A stretch of 24,495 bases of DNA. Source: a virus. The stretch's first letter is position 1, and the number at the start of each line of letters is the position of its first letter. The notes under the pieces are model-generated. The model was not told the origin of the DNA, made no database searches, and saw nothing but the letters and a program-made list of their open reading frames with translations. The stretch covers positions 1 to 24,495 of IMG/VR virus record IMGVR_UViG_3300032242_000785; one strand, 5' to 3'. Shown one piece after another: positions 1 to 7,633 of this stretch. A program made the position numbers and the translations under genes.

Positions 1-27
1 AAATAATTCTAATATTGTTTTACCCAT
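1..27 (-). CDS. start of next tail gene (partial, 9 codons)
   Basis: An ATG at 27-25 overlaps the tape measure stop codon in a TAATG arrangement. It opens a frame that stays free of stops to the window edge and reads MGKTILELF. The stop/start overlap indicates translational coupling with the tape measure gene. In T4-like tails a baseplate or tube-initiator protein could follow here, but nine residues do not allow identification. Confidence 0.6.
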
Positions 28-2519
28 TATTTATGTCCGTAATTATTTGTTCCTGATTTTTCAACCGTCTTTCCTATTGCTGCTGAAACTTTATGTCCAT
101 CCAAATAAACACCAATTTTACCTGATTGCATATCTGCTCTCAATGCTTTTATTTCACCTATTAATTCATCCGTTTTATCTTGCTTAGCGCCTCCGCCACC
201 TTCACCAACTAATCCAATTTTATTTAATCCTGTTAATACAGGAAGTGCTAAAAGACCAGCAACTCCAACTGCTGCCAATGCACCTGCCAATACCATTAAA
301 GAACCTGCTAAACCAAGTATAGGACCAAATTCTATTTTTGATAATTGTGATACATTATCCACTATATTAGGTAATACACTACTAATTGCATTAAATCCGT
401 TTGCAGCTACTATTAAACCGGCACCCAATATCATCATAGCAGCTCCCATAGCTATAAGAGCCAACACACCTGCTCCAAATACAAGTGCACCAACACCTGT
501 CATCATAAGTGCACCTAATCCAAATATTGCTGCTGTAAATATTACTAATCCCGCTGCCGCTGCTAATACATTTTCCATTTTAACATTTGCTAATAAACTT
601 AATGCAAAAGCAAATGGTATTAATGCAGCTCCCAATATTGCAATTGCAATTGCACCTTGTATCATATCACCTTCTACTTTTGATAAAAGATATGCAATAC
701 CAACCAATCCCAACATACCAACCAAACCTTTACCAACATCTTCCCATTTTACAGTTGCAAATTCTTGAAATGCTTTTGCAGATACCCAAAGTGCTGCTGC
801 TAATATTAATATTGCAGCTGCTCCTTTTATTAAATCTTCTGATTTTATTTTTCCAAATTTATTTGCGTTATCAACTTGAGGTGCATTATCCGTTGGTTTT
901 GGTATCTCTGCCGTTCCTGGAGTTGCCATTTTTCTAGCACCCAATTTAGTAAATAATTTTGTTAATCCCGGAACCTCTAATCCCATTTTAGCAAGTGAAC
1001 CACCCATTTGTGCCAATCCTAAAACAAGACCTCCGGCCGTTTTTAACATACCACCCATACCAGTTGCTATACCGGTTACGGATTCTTTCATTCTATCAAA
1101 TGTACTTACTTGTAATGTACCATCTGAATTAAGTTTATCCGAATTTGCTGCCATTTTTTGAAACTCCTCAACCGATAAACCTAATAATTGTGCTGCTTTT
1201 CTCTTTTGGAAAATATCCATTTTATTGAAAGCATCTATACCACCTAATTGTTGTAATGTATCTTTAACTGCATCTCCAATCTGGCCATTATATGCTAAAC
1301 TTCTTGCATTGTTTAAATTAATATTTTTACCAAGCATTGCACCTAATTCCAATTCATCATTAATAGATGATTCAAAATCCAATAAATGGTCAGTAACTCT
1401 TGTTAAAGTATCCATATTAACGCCCAACTTACCCGCCGCTACTGCTGCTTCTGCTATATTTTTACCACCATTTTTTCCATATTCTGCAAATGCTTTTGTT
1501 GAATTTGCAACATCCTTCATAACTGCGGATGGTACTAAATGGTTTTGTTTTGCTAATTCTTTTGTACTTTCTGCTAAATTAGCTGCCATATCCGTTGAAC
1601 CATTGTTTAACCTTGCAAAACTTCCTAATGTTTTAGCTGCTTCATCACCAGTAATACCCATATTTAATGCCATCAAATTGGTATTAAATTGAGTACCCAT
1701 TGTAATATCTTTAAGTCCACCAAATTCAGAAGATAATGATTTTGCAGTTCCACTTGCATCTTTAAAAATCAAACCAAGACCCATTGCTGATGCCTGTGCA
1801 CCACCTATGTACCCACCCCAATCTCTCACATTTGCTCCTATATAATCTGCTGCTTTACCCGCACCCATTAAAGTAACTCCCAATGCACCTGCAGGTCCTG
1901 ATGTCAGAATTGAAAATGTACTTAAAATTCCACTAATAGTTTTTTTAACAGTATTAAGTGTATCTACTTGTGCTTGCAATTGTTCTTTAACTTCTTCCGA
2001 TAAACTAGCATATTTATTTGCTAATTTGTTTGATTCAGTTAAATATTTTACTTGAGTTTCATATCCTTTACCTCTTTTATCCAAAGATGCCAATTGCTTA
2101 TCAAATTCCATTTGCAAAGCCTGAGCTTGAATAACATCTTCTTTTGAAAGTTGTGCTAATTGAGCATTTATAGATGCCATTGATTCAAACGCTTGAATAT
2201 TGGCTTTATGTTGAGTACCACTATCTCTTAAAGCGGTTACTCTTTTCTTTTCATATTCTTGAATAGGAGCATATAAAGAACCTATTGACTTCATTCCTTT
2301 TTCTTGCTCACTAATAGAATCAATTATTATTTTTTGATTTTCTCTTTGAGCTTGATTTAATTTAAATAATTGATTTACTCTATCTTTTTCTAATCTTTTT
2401 AATCTTTCTAAATTATTTATTTCATCTTTAGTAATAGCAGCACCTTTAGCCTCCAATTCATTTAATTGTTGCTGTATATCTTTAATATCTGCCTTTAATT
2501 CTGCTTTACCCTTAGCCAT
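27..2519 (-). CDS. tape measure protein
   Basis: 830-aa protein that probably sets tail length and occupies the tail-tube lumen. Residues about 1-200 are polar, Glu/Lys/Gln-rich and coiled-coil-like. A Gly/Ala-rich middle follows, then from about residue 565 to 770 come several long hydrophobic Ala/Gly/Leu/Ile segments typical of tape measure proteins. The C-terminus has a short helix (DELIGEIKALRADM) and the motif VYLDGHKVSAAIG, a tail-end pattern I know from other phage tape measure proteins. It is longer than T4 gp29 (about 590 aa); at roughly 1.5 angstroms per residue the tail would be about 120 nm (inference). It starts 5 nt after the 71-aa gene without an obvious SD, so it is probably coupled to it. 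Position downstream of the tube and chaperone genes supports the call. Sequence conservation in this family is low, so the call rests on architecture and context. Confidence 0.88.
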   Translation of the reverse strand: MAKGKAELKADIKDIQQQLNELEAKGAAITKDEINNLERLKRLEKDRVNQLFKLNQAQRENQKIIIDSISEQEKGMKSIGSLYAPIQEYEKKRVTALRDSGTQHKANIQAFESMASINAQLAQLSKEDVIQAQALQMEFDKQLASLDKRGKGYETQVKYLTESNKLANKYASLSEEVKEQLQAQVDTLNTVKKTISGILSTFSILTSGPAGALGVTLMGAGKAADYIGANVRDWGGYIGGAQASAMGLGLIFKDASGTAKSLSSEFGGLKDITMGTQFNTNLMALNMGITGDEAAKTLGSFARLNNGSTDMAANLAESTKELAKQNHLVPSAVMKDVANSTKAFAEYGKNGGKNIAEAAVAAGKLGVNMDTLTRVTDHLLDFESSINDELELGAMLGKNINLNNARSLAYNGQIGDAVKDTLQQLGGIDAFNKMDIFQKRKAAQLLGLSVEEFQKMAANSDKLNSDGTLQVSTFDRMKESVTGIATGMGGMLKTAGGLVLGLAQMGGSLAKMGLEVPGLTKLFTKLGARKMATPGTAEIPKPTDNAPQVDNANKFGKIKSEDLIKGAAAILILAAALWVSAKAFQEFATVKWEDVGKGLVGMLGLVGIAYLLSKVEGDMIQGAIAIAILGAALIPFAFALSLLANVKMENVLAAAAGLVIFTAAIFGLGALMMTGVGALVFGAGVLALIAMGAAMMILGAGLIVAANGFNAISSVLPNIVDNVSQLSKIEFGPILGLAGSLMVLAGALAAVGVAGLLALPVLTGLNKIGLVGEGGGGAKQDKTDELIGEIKALRADMQSGKIGVYLDGHKVSAAIGKTVEKSGTNNYGHK

Positions 2520-2524
2520 TTATG

Positions 2525-2740
2525 TTATTTAGATAATTTTTTCAGCATTTGTTTTAATTCCTCTGCTTCTTTATTTAATTTTTTCATTTTAGCTATTACA
2601 GGTGCATCAACTTTTCTTTCTTCTGCTTTTGATAAAAATGAATTTATTGTATTATTTTTTAATCCATCAAAAAATGCATCACTAAATTGTTTTGCTGCTC
2701 CAAATAAACCTTCTTCAATTTGCTCTTTCTTATTTGACAT
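2525..2740 (-). CDS. small helical protein between tail chaperone and tape measure
   Basis: 71-aa, highly charged protein with no signal peptide or membrane segment. Residues about 1-30 contain an amphipathic stretch (EEGLFGAAKQFSDAFFDGL), and residues about 40-71 form a Lys/Glu heptad-like helix that could be a coiled coil. I do not recognise the family. It is the first gene after a terminator-like hairpin (2775-2805) and an ATATTTAT motif, and it ends 5 nt before the tape measure gene, so the two probably share a transcript. A role as a tape measure partner or tail-initiation factor is possible from position alone. The ATG at 2740 has no SD-like sequence. Confidence 0.75.
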   Translation of the reverse strand: MSNKKEQIEEGLFGAAKQFSDAFFDGLKNNTINSFLSKAEERKVDAPVIAKMKKLNKEAEELKQMLKKLSK

Positions 2741-2758
2741 AGTTAGTTAATTATAGTA

Positions 2759-2766
2759 ATAAATAT
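2759..2766 (-). promoter_or_regulatory. ATATTTAT motif upstream of the 71-aa gene
   Basis: The 8-mer ATATTTAT in coding orientation ends 18 nt before the ATG at 2740. It lies just downstream of the hairpin at 2775-2805, the arrangement expected if one transcription unit ends and another begins. It is one copy of a recurrent intergenic motif. Confidence 0.5.
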
Positions 2767-2774
2767 TCCATAAT

Positions 2775-2805
2775 AAAAAAGTGAGGATTAACGCATCCTC
2801 ACTTT
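2775..2805 (-). terminator. Rho-independent terminator after the tail chaperone frame
   Basis: In coding orientation AAAGTGAGGAT (2805-2795) pairs perfectly with ATCCTCACTTT (2788-2778) across a 6-nt loop, and the 3' arm runs into a T6 tract. The stem contains the last codons and the TAA stop of the 85-aa frame. It is the strongest terminator-like structure in the window. Confidence 0.8.
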
Positions 2806-3045
2806 CGGTGTTTTATTTTGTTTTTGAGCTTTTTTCATCTCTTCAGCTTCTTGCTTTTTAAATTCTAATAATTTATTAAAATAGAATTTTCTTAAATAGG
2901 TTGGCATGTGATAAACATCTGCCCAAGTAAATCCATTACCAAATTGAAGCATTTCCCAAATTTGGTTATGAAGTTGAGTCCTATAATCAGTTGGAAGGGT
3001 AAAAAAAGTTAATACCAAATGGTATATCAAGTGCCTCCGTATCAC
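2788..3045 (-). CDS. tail assembly chaperone downstream frame (T-like part)
   Basis: 85-codon open frame overlapping the 3' end of the 271-aa gene by 59 nt in the +1 frame. It has no ATG. The frame opens after a TAA at 3051-3049, and its only early start candidates are GTG at 3045 and TTGs at 3030 and 3018, none with well-spaced SD. The content looks like the C-terminal part of frameshifted tail chaperones: a pattern around FTWADVYHMPTYLRKFYFNKL followed by a Lys/Glu-rich tail (KKQEAEEMKKAQKQ). The position between tube and tape measure fits. I infer that it is reached by ribosomal frameshifting on the T7 run (3007-3001), giving a fusion of about 337 aa. Alternatives are independent initiation (a gp51-like protein) or a sequencing error in the homopolymer. 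Confidence 0.7.
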   Translation of the reverse strand: MIRRHLIYHLVLTFFTLPTDYRTQLHNQIWEMLQFGNGFTWADVYHMPTYLRKFYFNKLLEFKKQEAEEMKKAQKQNKTPKVRMR

Positions 3046-3802
3046 CTGTTATATCTGATGTAAATTCAAATTTCAAATCCAAATCAGGTGAAATTTCTTT
3101 TACATAGTTTCTAAATGCTTTTGTATCTTTTGCTAAGAATGAATTTTGTACCCATCTATTAACAAATCCTCTATCAGAATTTCCATCAACTGAAATAACC
3201 ATATATCTTAAACGAGTTGTTACATCAAATGCTGTTCCACTGTTTTTGTTATATTTTTCTAATGCTTGAATTTCTTTATTTATTTCCACTTCATCAAAAT
3301 GAGTCAATAATCTAAATTCAATTTCTTTTCCGTTTGAAGGTAATACAAATTTGTAAACATTTTTTGAATTTAAAACAGAAGTATCAACATCTTTTGTTTG
3401 TACTTTAGATAAATCAATTACTACATCTTGCTTTTCCAATGTAAAAGGGTCACTTATTTCAACTCTATAATCAGCACCATATCCTAAAATACGAGTTGCT
3501 AAAAGAATAGCATTTTTATCACCAATGTAAATATCATTTGTATTTACACCAGGTTCTACAACAACTGATTCAAATAATTTGTCTAACACTATACCTTTTT
3601 TAATAAGGTTTTGTGATGCAAGGATATCTTCCTCTTTTGCTGTCATATATTTGATTTCACAAGTTCCTTTTCTTAATGGATGACCTTCAGGATAAACTAA
3701 ACCTTGAGAAGGTAATTCAATGATTTCAGTTGGGAAATCAAATTTTGGTTGTTGCGGTGCACTTTGTTGAGGTGCTTGGTTAATTTGTACCATATCTGCC
3801 AT
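2987..3802 (-). CDS. T4 gp26-like baseplate/tail assembly chaperone protein
   Basis: 271-aa cytosolic protein with a low-complexity Gln/Pro N-terminus (residues 1-20). A conserved block follows around ELPSQGLVYPEGHPLRKG and IKYMTAKEEDIL, then QNLIKKGIVLDKL. I associate this pattern with the T4-like base-plate family (Pfam T4_baseplate, gp26-like) found in T4-type and marine phages. Known family members act in baseplate-hub assembly; exact biochemistry is unclear. Placement directly between tube and tape measure, with an overlapping downstream frame, is also the classic position of a lambda G-like tail assembly chaperone. The protein ends in FFYPSN, four codons after a TTT TTT T run where frameshifting may occur. 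The start at 3802 lacks an SD but has an ATATTTAT motif 22 nt upstream. Confidence 0.8.
   Translation of the reverse strand: MADMVQINQAPQQSAPQQPKFDFPTEIIELPSQGLVYPEGHPLRKGTCEIKYMTAKEEDILASQNLIKKGIVLDKLFESVVVEPGVNTNDIYIGDKNAILLATRILGYGADYRVEISDPFTLEKQDVVIDLSKVQTKDVDTSVLNSKNVYKFVLPSNGKEIEFRLLTHFDEVEINKEIQALEKYNKNSGTAFDVTTRLRYMVISVDGNSDRGFVNRWVQNSFLAKDTKAFRNYVKEISPDLDLKFEFTSDITGDTEALDIPFGINFFYPSN
3001..3007 (-). other. candidate programmed frameshift site (T7 run)
   Basis: Coding orientation reads AAC TTT TTT TAC CCT TCC AAC TGA in the 271-aa frame. Skipping one base after TTT TTT (+1), or slipping back two, moves ribosomes into the 85-aa frame (ACC CTT CCA ACT GAT). The zero-frame stop comes four codons after the run. 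A GGAGG at 3038-3034 lies 26 nt upstream, probably too far to act as a classical stimulator. Confidence 0.5.
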
Positions 3803-3824
3803 AACTATAATTGTTTTTGTATAT

Positions 3825-3832
3825 ATAAATAT
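3825..3832 (-). promoter_or_regulatory. ATATTTAT motif upstream of the gp26-like gene
   Basis: ATATTTAT in coding orientation ends 22 nt before the ATG at 3802, within the 52-nt gap after the HNH gene. It would allow the chaperone gene to be transcribed independently of the inserted endonuclease. Confidence 0.5.
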
Positions 3833-3854
3833 ATCTTTTTTAAAAAATTAAAAA

Positions 3855-4646
3855 CTATATGTTGTAGGATGGGTGTAATTCACAATGACATGATTTGCAT
3901 AAAGTTTTACCGCTTATATCATTACTGATGTGGTAATCTATTACTTTATTCATTATTTCTCTCTTTTCATCAAATGTGTAATCTTTGGTTTTATCTACAT
4001 ATTTTAGTATAATTTTCGACATTGCTTCTTCGTTATGATGTACCTCCAGCTCTTTAGTAGAACCACATTTAGTACATTTAAACTCATCTTTTTTTAGTAT
4101 AGGGTATATCCATTCAGTATATAATCTTTTATTTGCTCTTACTAAATTATTTATTGAAGATGTACCACCTTTCCAATTAGCAGAATTAATACCCCATTTA
4201 GTAGGAACAATACCATCTAATCTATTTTTTCTCATTTGATTAGAATATTGTAGTTTCCTATCTAATGTAAACGATTTACTTACGTTTTTTCCATAATTAG
4301 CTATTCTAATATCAGTATCTTTTGTCAATCCATCATTCCACACAGTTCGTTCACCATTATTAAATTGCTCCCTACGAGTTTTAGATGAATTATTAATTGC
4401 TTTTTCATTATGTCCCCAATTGTTTTTTACTCTAGATATATGACCTCGTATCCATTCTTTATATCCTTTCTGTAAAGTAGTGAATGGTGTATCTTCGCCG
4501 CAACCACATTTACACTTTGGTCTTTCTCCATTTAGTAAATATTGATTATATACTTCTTGCGATGTTATTTTGTGAATTTTAGAACTATGTATTCTAAGTG
4601 AATCCAATGAATTTAACTCTTTTTGACAATGCTTACATATATACAT
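3855..4646 (-). CDS. HNH homing endonuclease (free-standing)
   Basis: 263-aa site-specific DNA endonuclease, probably a selfish element inserted between the tube and chaperone genes. It has an N-terminal C2H2-type zinc finger (C4, C7, H20, H25), a second Cys cluster (CKCGCG, residues 45-50), a NUMOD-like DNA-binding block (VWNDGLTKDTDIR, residues 102-114), an NWKGG motif (157-161) often seen before HNH domains, and a C-terminal HNH nuclease. The nuclease has zinc ligands C191, C194, C250 and C253, HH at 203-204 and H258. All parts look intact, so it is probably functional. It ends in TAG. An AAAGGG SD sits 7 nt before the ATG but is buried in the 3' arm of a perfect hairpin (4650-4681), so expression is probably restricted. 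The cleavage site cannot be predicted from this sequence; the tube/chaperone junction of a phage lacking the insert is the obvious candidate. Confidence 0.9.
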   Translation of the reverse strand: MYICKHCQKELNSLDSLRIHSSKIHKITSQEVYNQYLLNGERPKCKCGCGEDTPFTTLQKGYKEWIRGHISRVKNNWGHNEKAINNSSKTRREQFNNGERTVWNDGLTKDTDIRIANYGKNVSKSFTLDRKLQYSNQMRKNRLDGIVPTKWGINSANWKGGTSSINNLVRANKRLYTEWIYPILKKDEFKCTKCGSTKELEVHHNEEAMSKIILKYVDKTKDYTFDEKREIMNKVIDYHISNDISGKTLCKSCHCELHPSYNI

Positions 4647-4681
4647 AAAAAATCCCTTTACATATAAATATAAAGGGATTT
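4647..4681 (-). terminator. hairpin ending the tube transcript and masking the HNH ribosome binding site
   Basis: In coding orientation AAATCCCTTTA (4681-4671) pairs perfectly over 11 bp with TAAAGGGATTT (4660-4650), with a 10-nt loop. TTT and then the HNH start codon follow directly. It can act as a terminator for the tube gene about 60 nt upstream. The 3' arm carries the only SD-like sequence for the HNH gene. An ATATTTAT motif begins at the base that ends the 5' arm and fills most of the loop. Confidence 0.75.
4664..4671 (-). promoter_or_regulatory. ATATTTAT motif inside the HNH hairpin
   Basis: The motif ends 17 nt before the HNH ATG. If it is a promoter element with a start site 6-10 nt downstream, the resulting mRNA would lack the 5' arm of the hairpin and expose the SD. 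Confidence 0.5.
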
Positions 4682-4738
4682 ATAAAAACGTTTATTTTTG
4701 ATTAAGAAATATTAAAAATTCATAATCATATGTTAATG

Positions 4739-5227
4739 TTAAAATTCAAGCACCGCGTAATCGTAAGCCAAAGTAAGAGTGATTTCTGCTGGGTCATTAG
4801 AACTAAAATCTAAATCACCAAAATTAGCTTGAATGATGAATGCACCTTTCAATTTCCATTGTTCTATTTTATCGCCAACTGGTCCTAACATATAGATATC
4901 AATATCCTTTTTGTAGAAATCAGCGTATCCATCTCTACCAGTAATTGATTCATGAGATAAACGAACCCACTCCATTACCGCTTGAGCGCCAGATGGAACG
5001 ATTGGGTCATACATAGTAATCTCCAAATCTTGCCATTCACCTTTACCTTTTAATTGTCTTTTAACGTTGATATGGTCTAAAGTTACTTTTTCAAAGTTGA
5101 TTTGAGGTCTGTTTGCTGCCTTAATCATATAAGATTGGATACCATCAATTTCCATAATGTATCTATTCTTCATCTTTGGTTCAAAGTTCGTATAGAACAT
5201 TTTATCAAACTCTAATATTTCTGCCAT
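4739..5227 (-). CDS. tail tube protein (T4 gp19-like)
   Basis: 162-aa protein expected to form hexameric rings stacked into the inner tube of the contractile tail. Its size matches T4 gp19 (about 163 aa). Recognisable features include the start FDKMFYTNFEPKMKNRYIMEIDG, an NxxRP-type turn (AANRPQINFEKV), LEITMYDPI, and the closing beta strands PAEITLTLAYDYAVLEF, all typical of the gp19 family. It lies directly after the sheath gene, as usual. An AAGGA SD sits 7 nt upstream of the ATG, and an ATATTTAT motif sits 24 nt upstream, suggesting strong independent expression of an abundant structural protein. A hairpin (4647-4681) ends the unit. Confidence 0.95.
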   Translation of the reverse strand: MAEILEFDKMFYTNFEPKMKNRYIMEIDGIQSYMIKAANRPQINFEKVTLDHINVKRQLKGKGEWQDLEITMYDPIVPSGAQAVMEWVRLSHESITGRDGYADFYKKDIDIYMLGPVGDKIEQWKLKGAFIIQANFGDLDFSSNDPAEITLTLAYDYAVLEF

Positions 5228-5251
5228 TTTATATTCCTTTTAATTATATTA

Positions 5252-5259
5252 ATAAATAT
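5252..5259 (-). promoter_or_regulatory. ATATTTAT motif upstream of the tail tube gene
   Basis: ATATTTAT in coding orientation ends 24 nt before the ATG at 5227, in the 52-nt gap after the sheath stop codon. An AAGGA SD (5239-5235) lies between motif and start. Confidence 0.5.
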
Positions 5260-5279
5260 CTACTTTTTGTTTTTCTATA

Positions 5280-7601
5280 TTATGCTGAGAAACTTGCTCC
5301 AGTAGGTAAGATGTTGAAATCTATTACAATAAATTCCGCCGTCTTAGCCGGTTGTAAGTAAACTGCTCCTGCTAATATATTTCTATCAATTACATCAGGT
5401 GTATTGTTACTTTCATCCATTACAACTTTAAATGCGTATAAACCTTGTCTTTGTTGGATAGCCTCTAAATAAGGGTTTACAGTATTTAAGAAACGAGTTC
5501 TAGTTGTTGATGTATTTTGTTCGAATATCAAATAACGAGATGTAGATGCTACAAATTTCTTCATTGTGATAAGTAATCTTCTTACGTTGATTCTATCTAA
5601 TGCTGATGCTTTATCTTGCAATGTTTTTTGTCCAAATGCTACAATACCTTGTCCAGGGAATGCTGCGATTGGATTAACCTTACCTTCATATAAAGTATCT
5701 CTTTCAGCGTGCGTTAATCTATTTAATACACTAACTGCTCCAATGATACCACCTCTATTCAAACCAGCAGGTGCGAACCATTCTGCCGCCAATCTATCGT
5801 TAGAAGCGTAAACAGCTGGTAATAATACTGATGGTGGAACTGCTGTTAATTTGTTTGTGTTAGAATCAATTGTTTTAATCCAAGGATAGTAAGTACCAAC
5901 ATAGTTTGAATCTATTGTTGCTGCTTGGTCTACCACATTTTGAATTGAATCTCCAGCACCAACTAAGTCAGCGATGTAGAATGCATCTTGTCTACCTTCA
6001 ACCATATCAATAACTGCTTGAGTTGTAGAAGGGTGTAAGTTTCCAATAACACCAGGAGTTACTACCATATTGATATCCCACTCATCTGCGTTAGAAATAG
6101 CGTTAATTGCTTTTAAATATCCTACTGAACCAGAAGATGCTGATTTAGATAAATCATATCCTTGCGTATTTGCTGCTGATATTGAAGTTCCTAAGTTGAT
6201 TGGAGTGATAGGGTTACTACCATTAAATCCATATTGGAATCCTAATACAAATTGTCTTTTAGCCATATCAGCTGCTTTAGAACCAGTCATTTGATATGTT
6301 AATTGAGAATCAAATCCAAAATCAACGTTTGCACCTGTTGTTGCTCCATTAGGAATAGGTGCTAAATACATATCATTATCATTATATACACCAGCAGTTT
6401 CAAAATCAAATCCACTAAAGTAGATTGGAGAAGATGCTGAGTTATTTGCTGAACCAGTTTGATATACAACCGCAGGTACTAAAGAATCTTGTCCAGAAGT
6501 TGTAATTGGGTTTGTATATGCTTCATGTGAAAATGGTGCTGATGAAATTGGGAAAGTACCAGGACCTCCTATTTCACTACCATCATTTACAACAACTCTA
6601 ATATATTTTGATTGATTTTTATAATCACCAGTTTGAGTTATCTTACCACTATCATCAATTGTAATAAAAGAATCACCTATTCTTCTAGCTATATAGTTAG
6701 GAGAAGCAGGGTCTAAGTTTACGTTTGTATATGTTTCTAATACAACTTTTCTCTTATCAATATCAGAATAACCTCTTACAGTTACAGTGAATACAGAATA
6801 ATCAGTTGCTCCATCTTCACCAGCTGCTTTTACACCACTAATACCAACTTTATATTTTTTATTATAGTTAGTACCATCTCCAATAGTTACAAATTTAAAT
6901 AAATTGTATCTTTGTCCGTTGATTAATTGAGATTTAACAATTGGAGTTGCTGCGTTTTGTGCATCATATGTATAATCTTGAGTTGGTAATACAGTTGCTG
7001 ATATTACAGTGTTTGATGCTACTGAACCAGTATAATTAACTGCAGCGTTTTCAAAATAAGTATAAGCGTATGCTGCTTTACTACCATTTACTGATTCACC
7101 AAATACTGAATTTAGATTATTTGTATCTTTTGCTAAAACAGATGCTGATACATTTCCAATACCAGAACCTGATAGTAAAAATGAACCATCTTTAGAATCA
7201 TCACTTAATAAAGTTGCTCCAGTAAAACCATAGTTTTGGTAACCAACTGCTGTTGAATACAAAACTCCAATAAGTTTTTTACCTAAACCAGCCGAACCAG
7301 ATGCAAAAATACCTAAAGGTGCTTTTTGTTGGTAACCACCAATTCCACCAACCTTTACAATTGTTGCTTGTCCGTTTTCTTTTAAATACTGTTGTACTGC
7401 GTACTCAGTATAATAAGTGCCATCCACTTTACCAAATTTATCTTCAAACTCTGATTGAGTTGTTACGATTGTAGGTACAAATGAAGGACCTTCTTTAGTT
7501 GGTCCAATAAATGCCGCTCCAATGTTTCCTACCCCTGTTGATAGGTAAGATAAATCGTTTTCTCTTGTGAATACACCAGGTGATACAATTCTTTCTGCCA
7601 T
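5280..7601 (-). CDS. tail sheath protein (T4 gp18-like)
   Basis: 773-aa protein forming the contractile sheath around the tail tube. The N-terminus (VSPGVFTRENDLSYL, then GAAFIGPTKEGPSF) is the hallmark of myovirus sheath proteins. The C-terminal third contains the conserved core (ALDRINVRRLLITMKKFV, then ASTSRYLIFEQNTSTTR, FLNTVNPYLEAI, and closing strands before GASFSA), which provides the inter-subunit arms and tube contacts in this family. The central region (about 110-450) is Gly/Ser/Thr-rich and probably forms the variable surface domains. It is somewhat longer than T4 gp18 (659 aa). Translation signals are good: GGAG 7 nt before the ATG. The 147-nt upstream gap holds a terminator, an ATATTTAT motif and an 8-bp leader hairpin, consistent with its own strong late promoter. 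Confidence 0.97.
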   Translation of the reverse strand: MAERIVSPGVFTRENDLSYLSTGVGNIGAAFIGPTKEGPSFVPTIVTTQSEFEDKFGKVDGTYYTEYAVQQYLKENGQATIVKVGGIGGYQQKAPLGIFASGSAGLGKKLIGVLYSTAVGYQNYGFTGATLLSDDSKDGSFLLSGSGIGNVSASVLAKDTNNLNSVFGESVNGSKAAYAYTYFENAAVNYTGSVASNTVISATVLPTQDYTYDAQNAATPIVKSQLINGQRYNLFKFVTIGDGTNYNKKYKVGISGVKAAGEDGATDYSVFTVTVRGYSDIDKRKVVLETYTNVNLDPASPNYIARRIGDSFITIDDSGKITQTGDYKNQSKYIRVVVNDGSEIGGPGTFPISSAPFSHEAYTNPITTSGQDSLVPAVVYQTGSANNSASSPIYFSGFDFETAGVYNDNDMYLAPIPNGATTGANVDFGFDSQLTYQMTGSKAADMAKRQFVLGFQYGFNGSNPITPINLGTSISAANTQGYDLSKSASSGSVGYLKAINAISNADEWDINMVVTPGVIGNLHPSTTQAVIDMVEGRQDAFYIADLVGAGDSIQNVVDQAATIDSNYVGTYYPWIKTIDSNTNKLTAVPPSVLLPAVYASNDRLAAEWFAPAGLNRGGIIGAVSVLNRLTHAERDTLYEGKVNPIAAFPGQGIVAFGQKTLQDKASALDRINVRRLLITMKKFVASTSRYLIFEQNTSTTRTRFLNTVNPYLEAIQQRQGLYAFKVVMDESNNTPDVIDRNILAGAVYLQPAKTAEFIVIDFNILPTGASFSA

Positions 7602-7633
7602 GTTATTTCTCCGTTATAATGTTTTAAAAATGC

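Noticed and set aside
587-1692. Plus-strand frames opposite the tape measure gene
   Set aside because: They lie wholly antisense to a clear long gene and have biased, repetitive composition; every other supported gene in the window is on the minus strand.
3034-3038. GGAGG as the SD for the 85-aa frame
   Set aside because: The nearest in-frame TTG codons lie 3 or 15 nt away, both poor spacings, so it does not explain initiation well.
3836-3847. TTTTTTAAAAAA palindrome after the HNH gene as a terminator
   Set aside because: It has no loop and no GC in the stem; a hairpin would be too weak.
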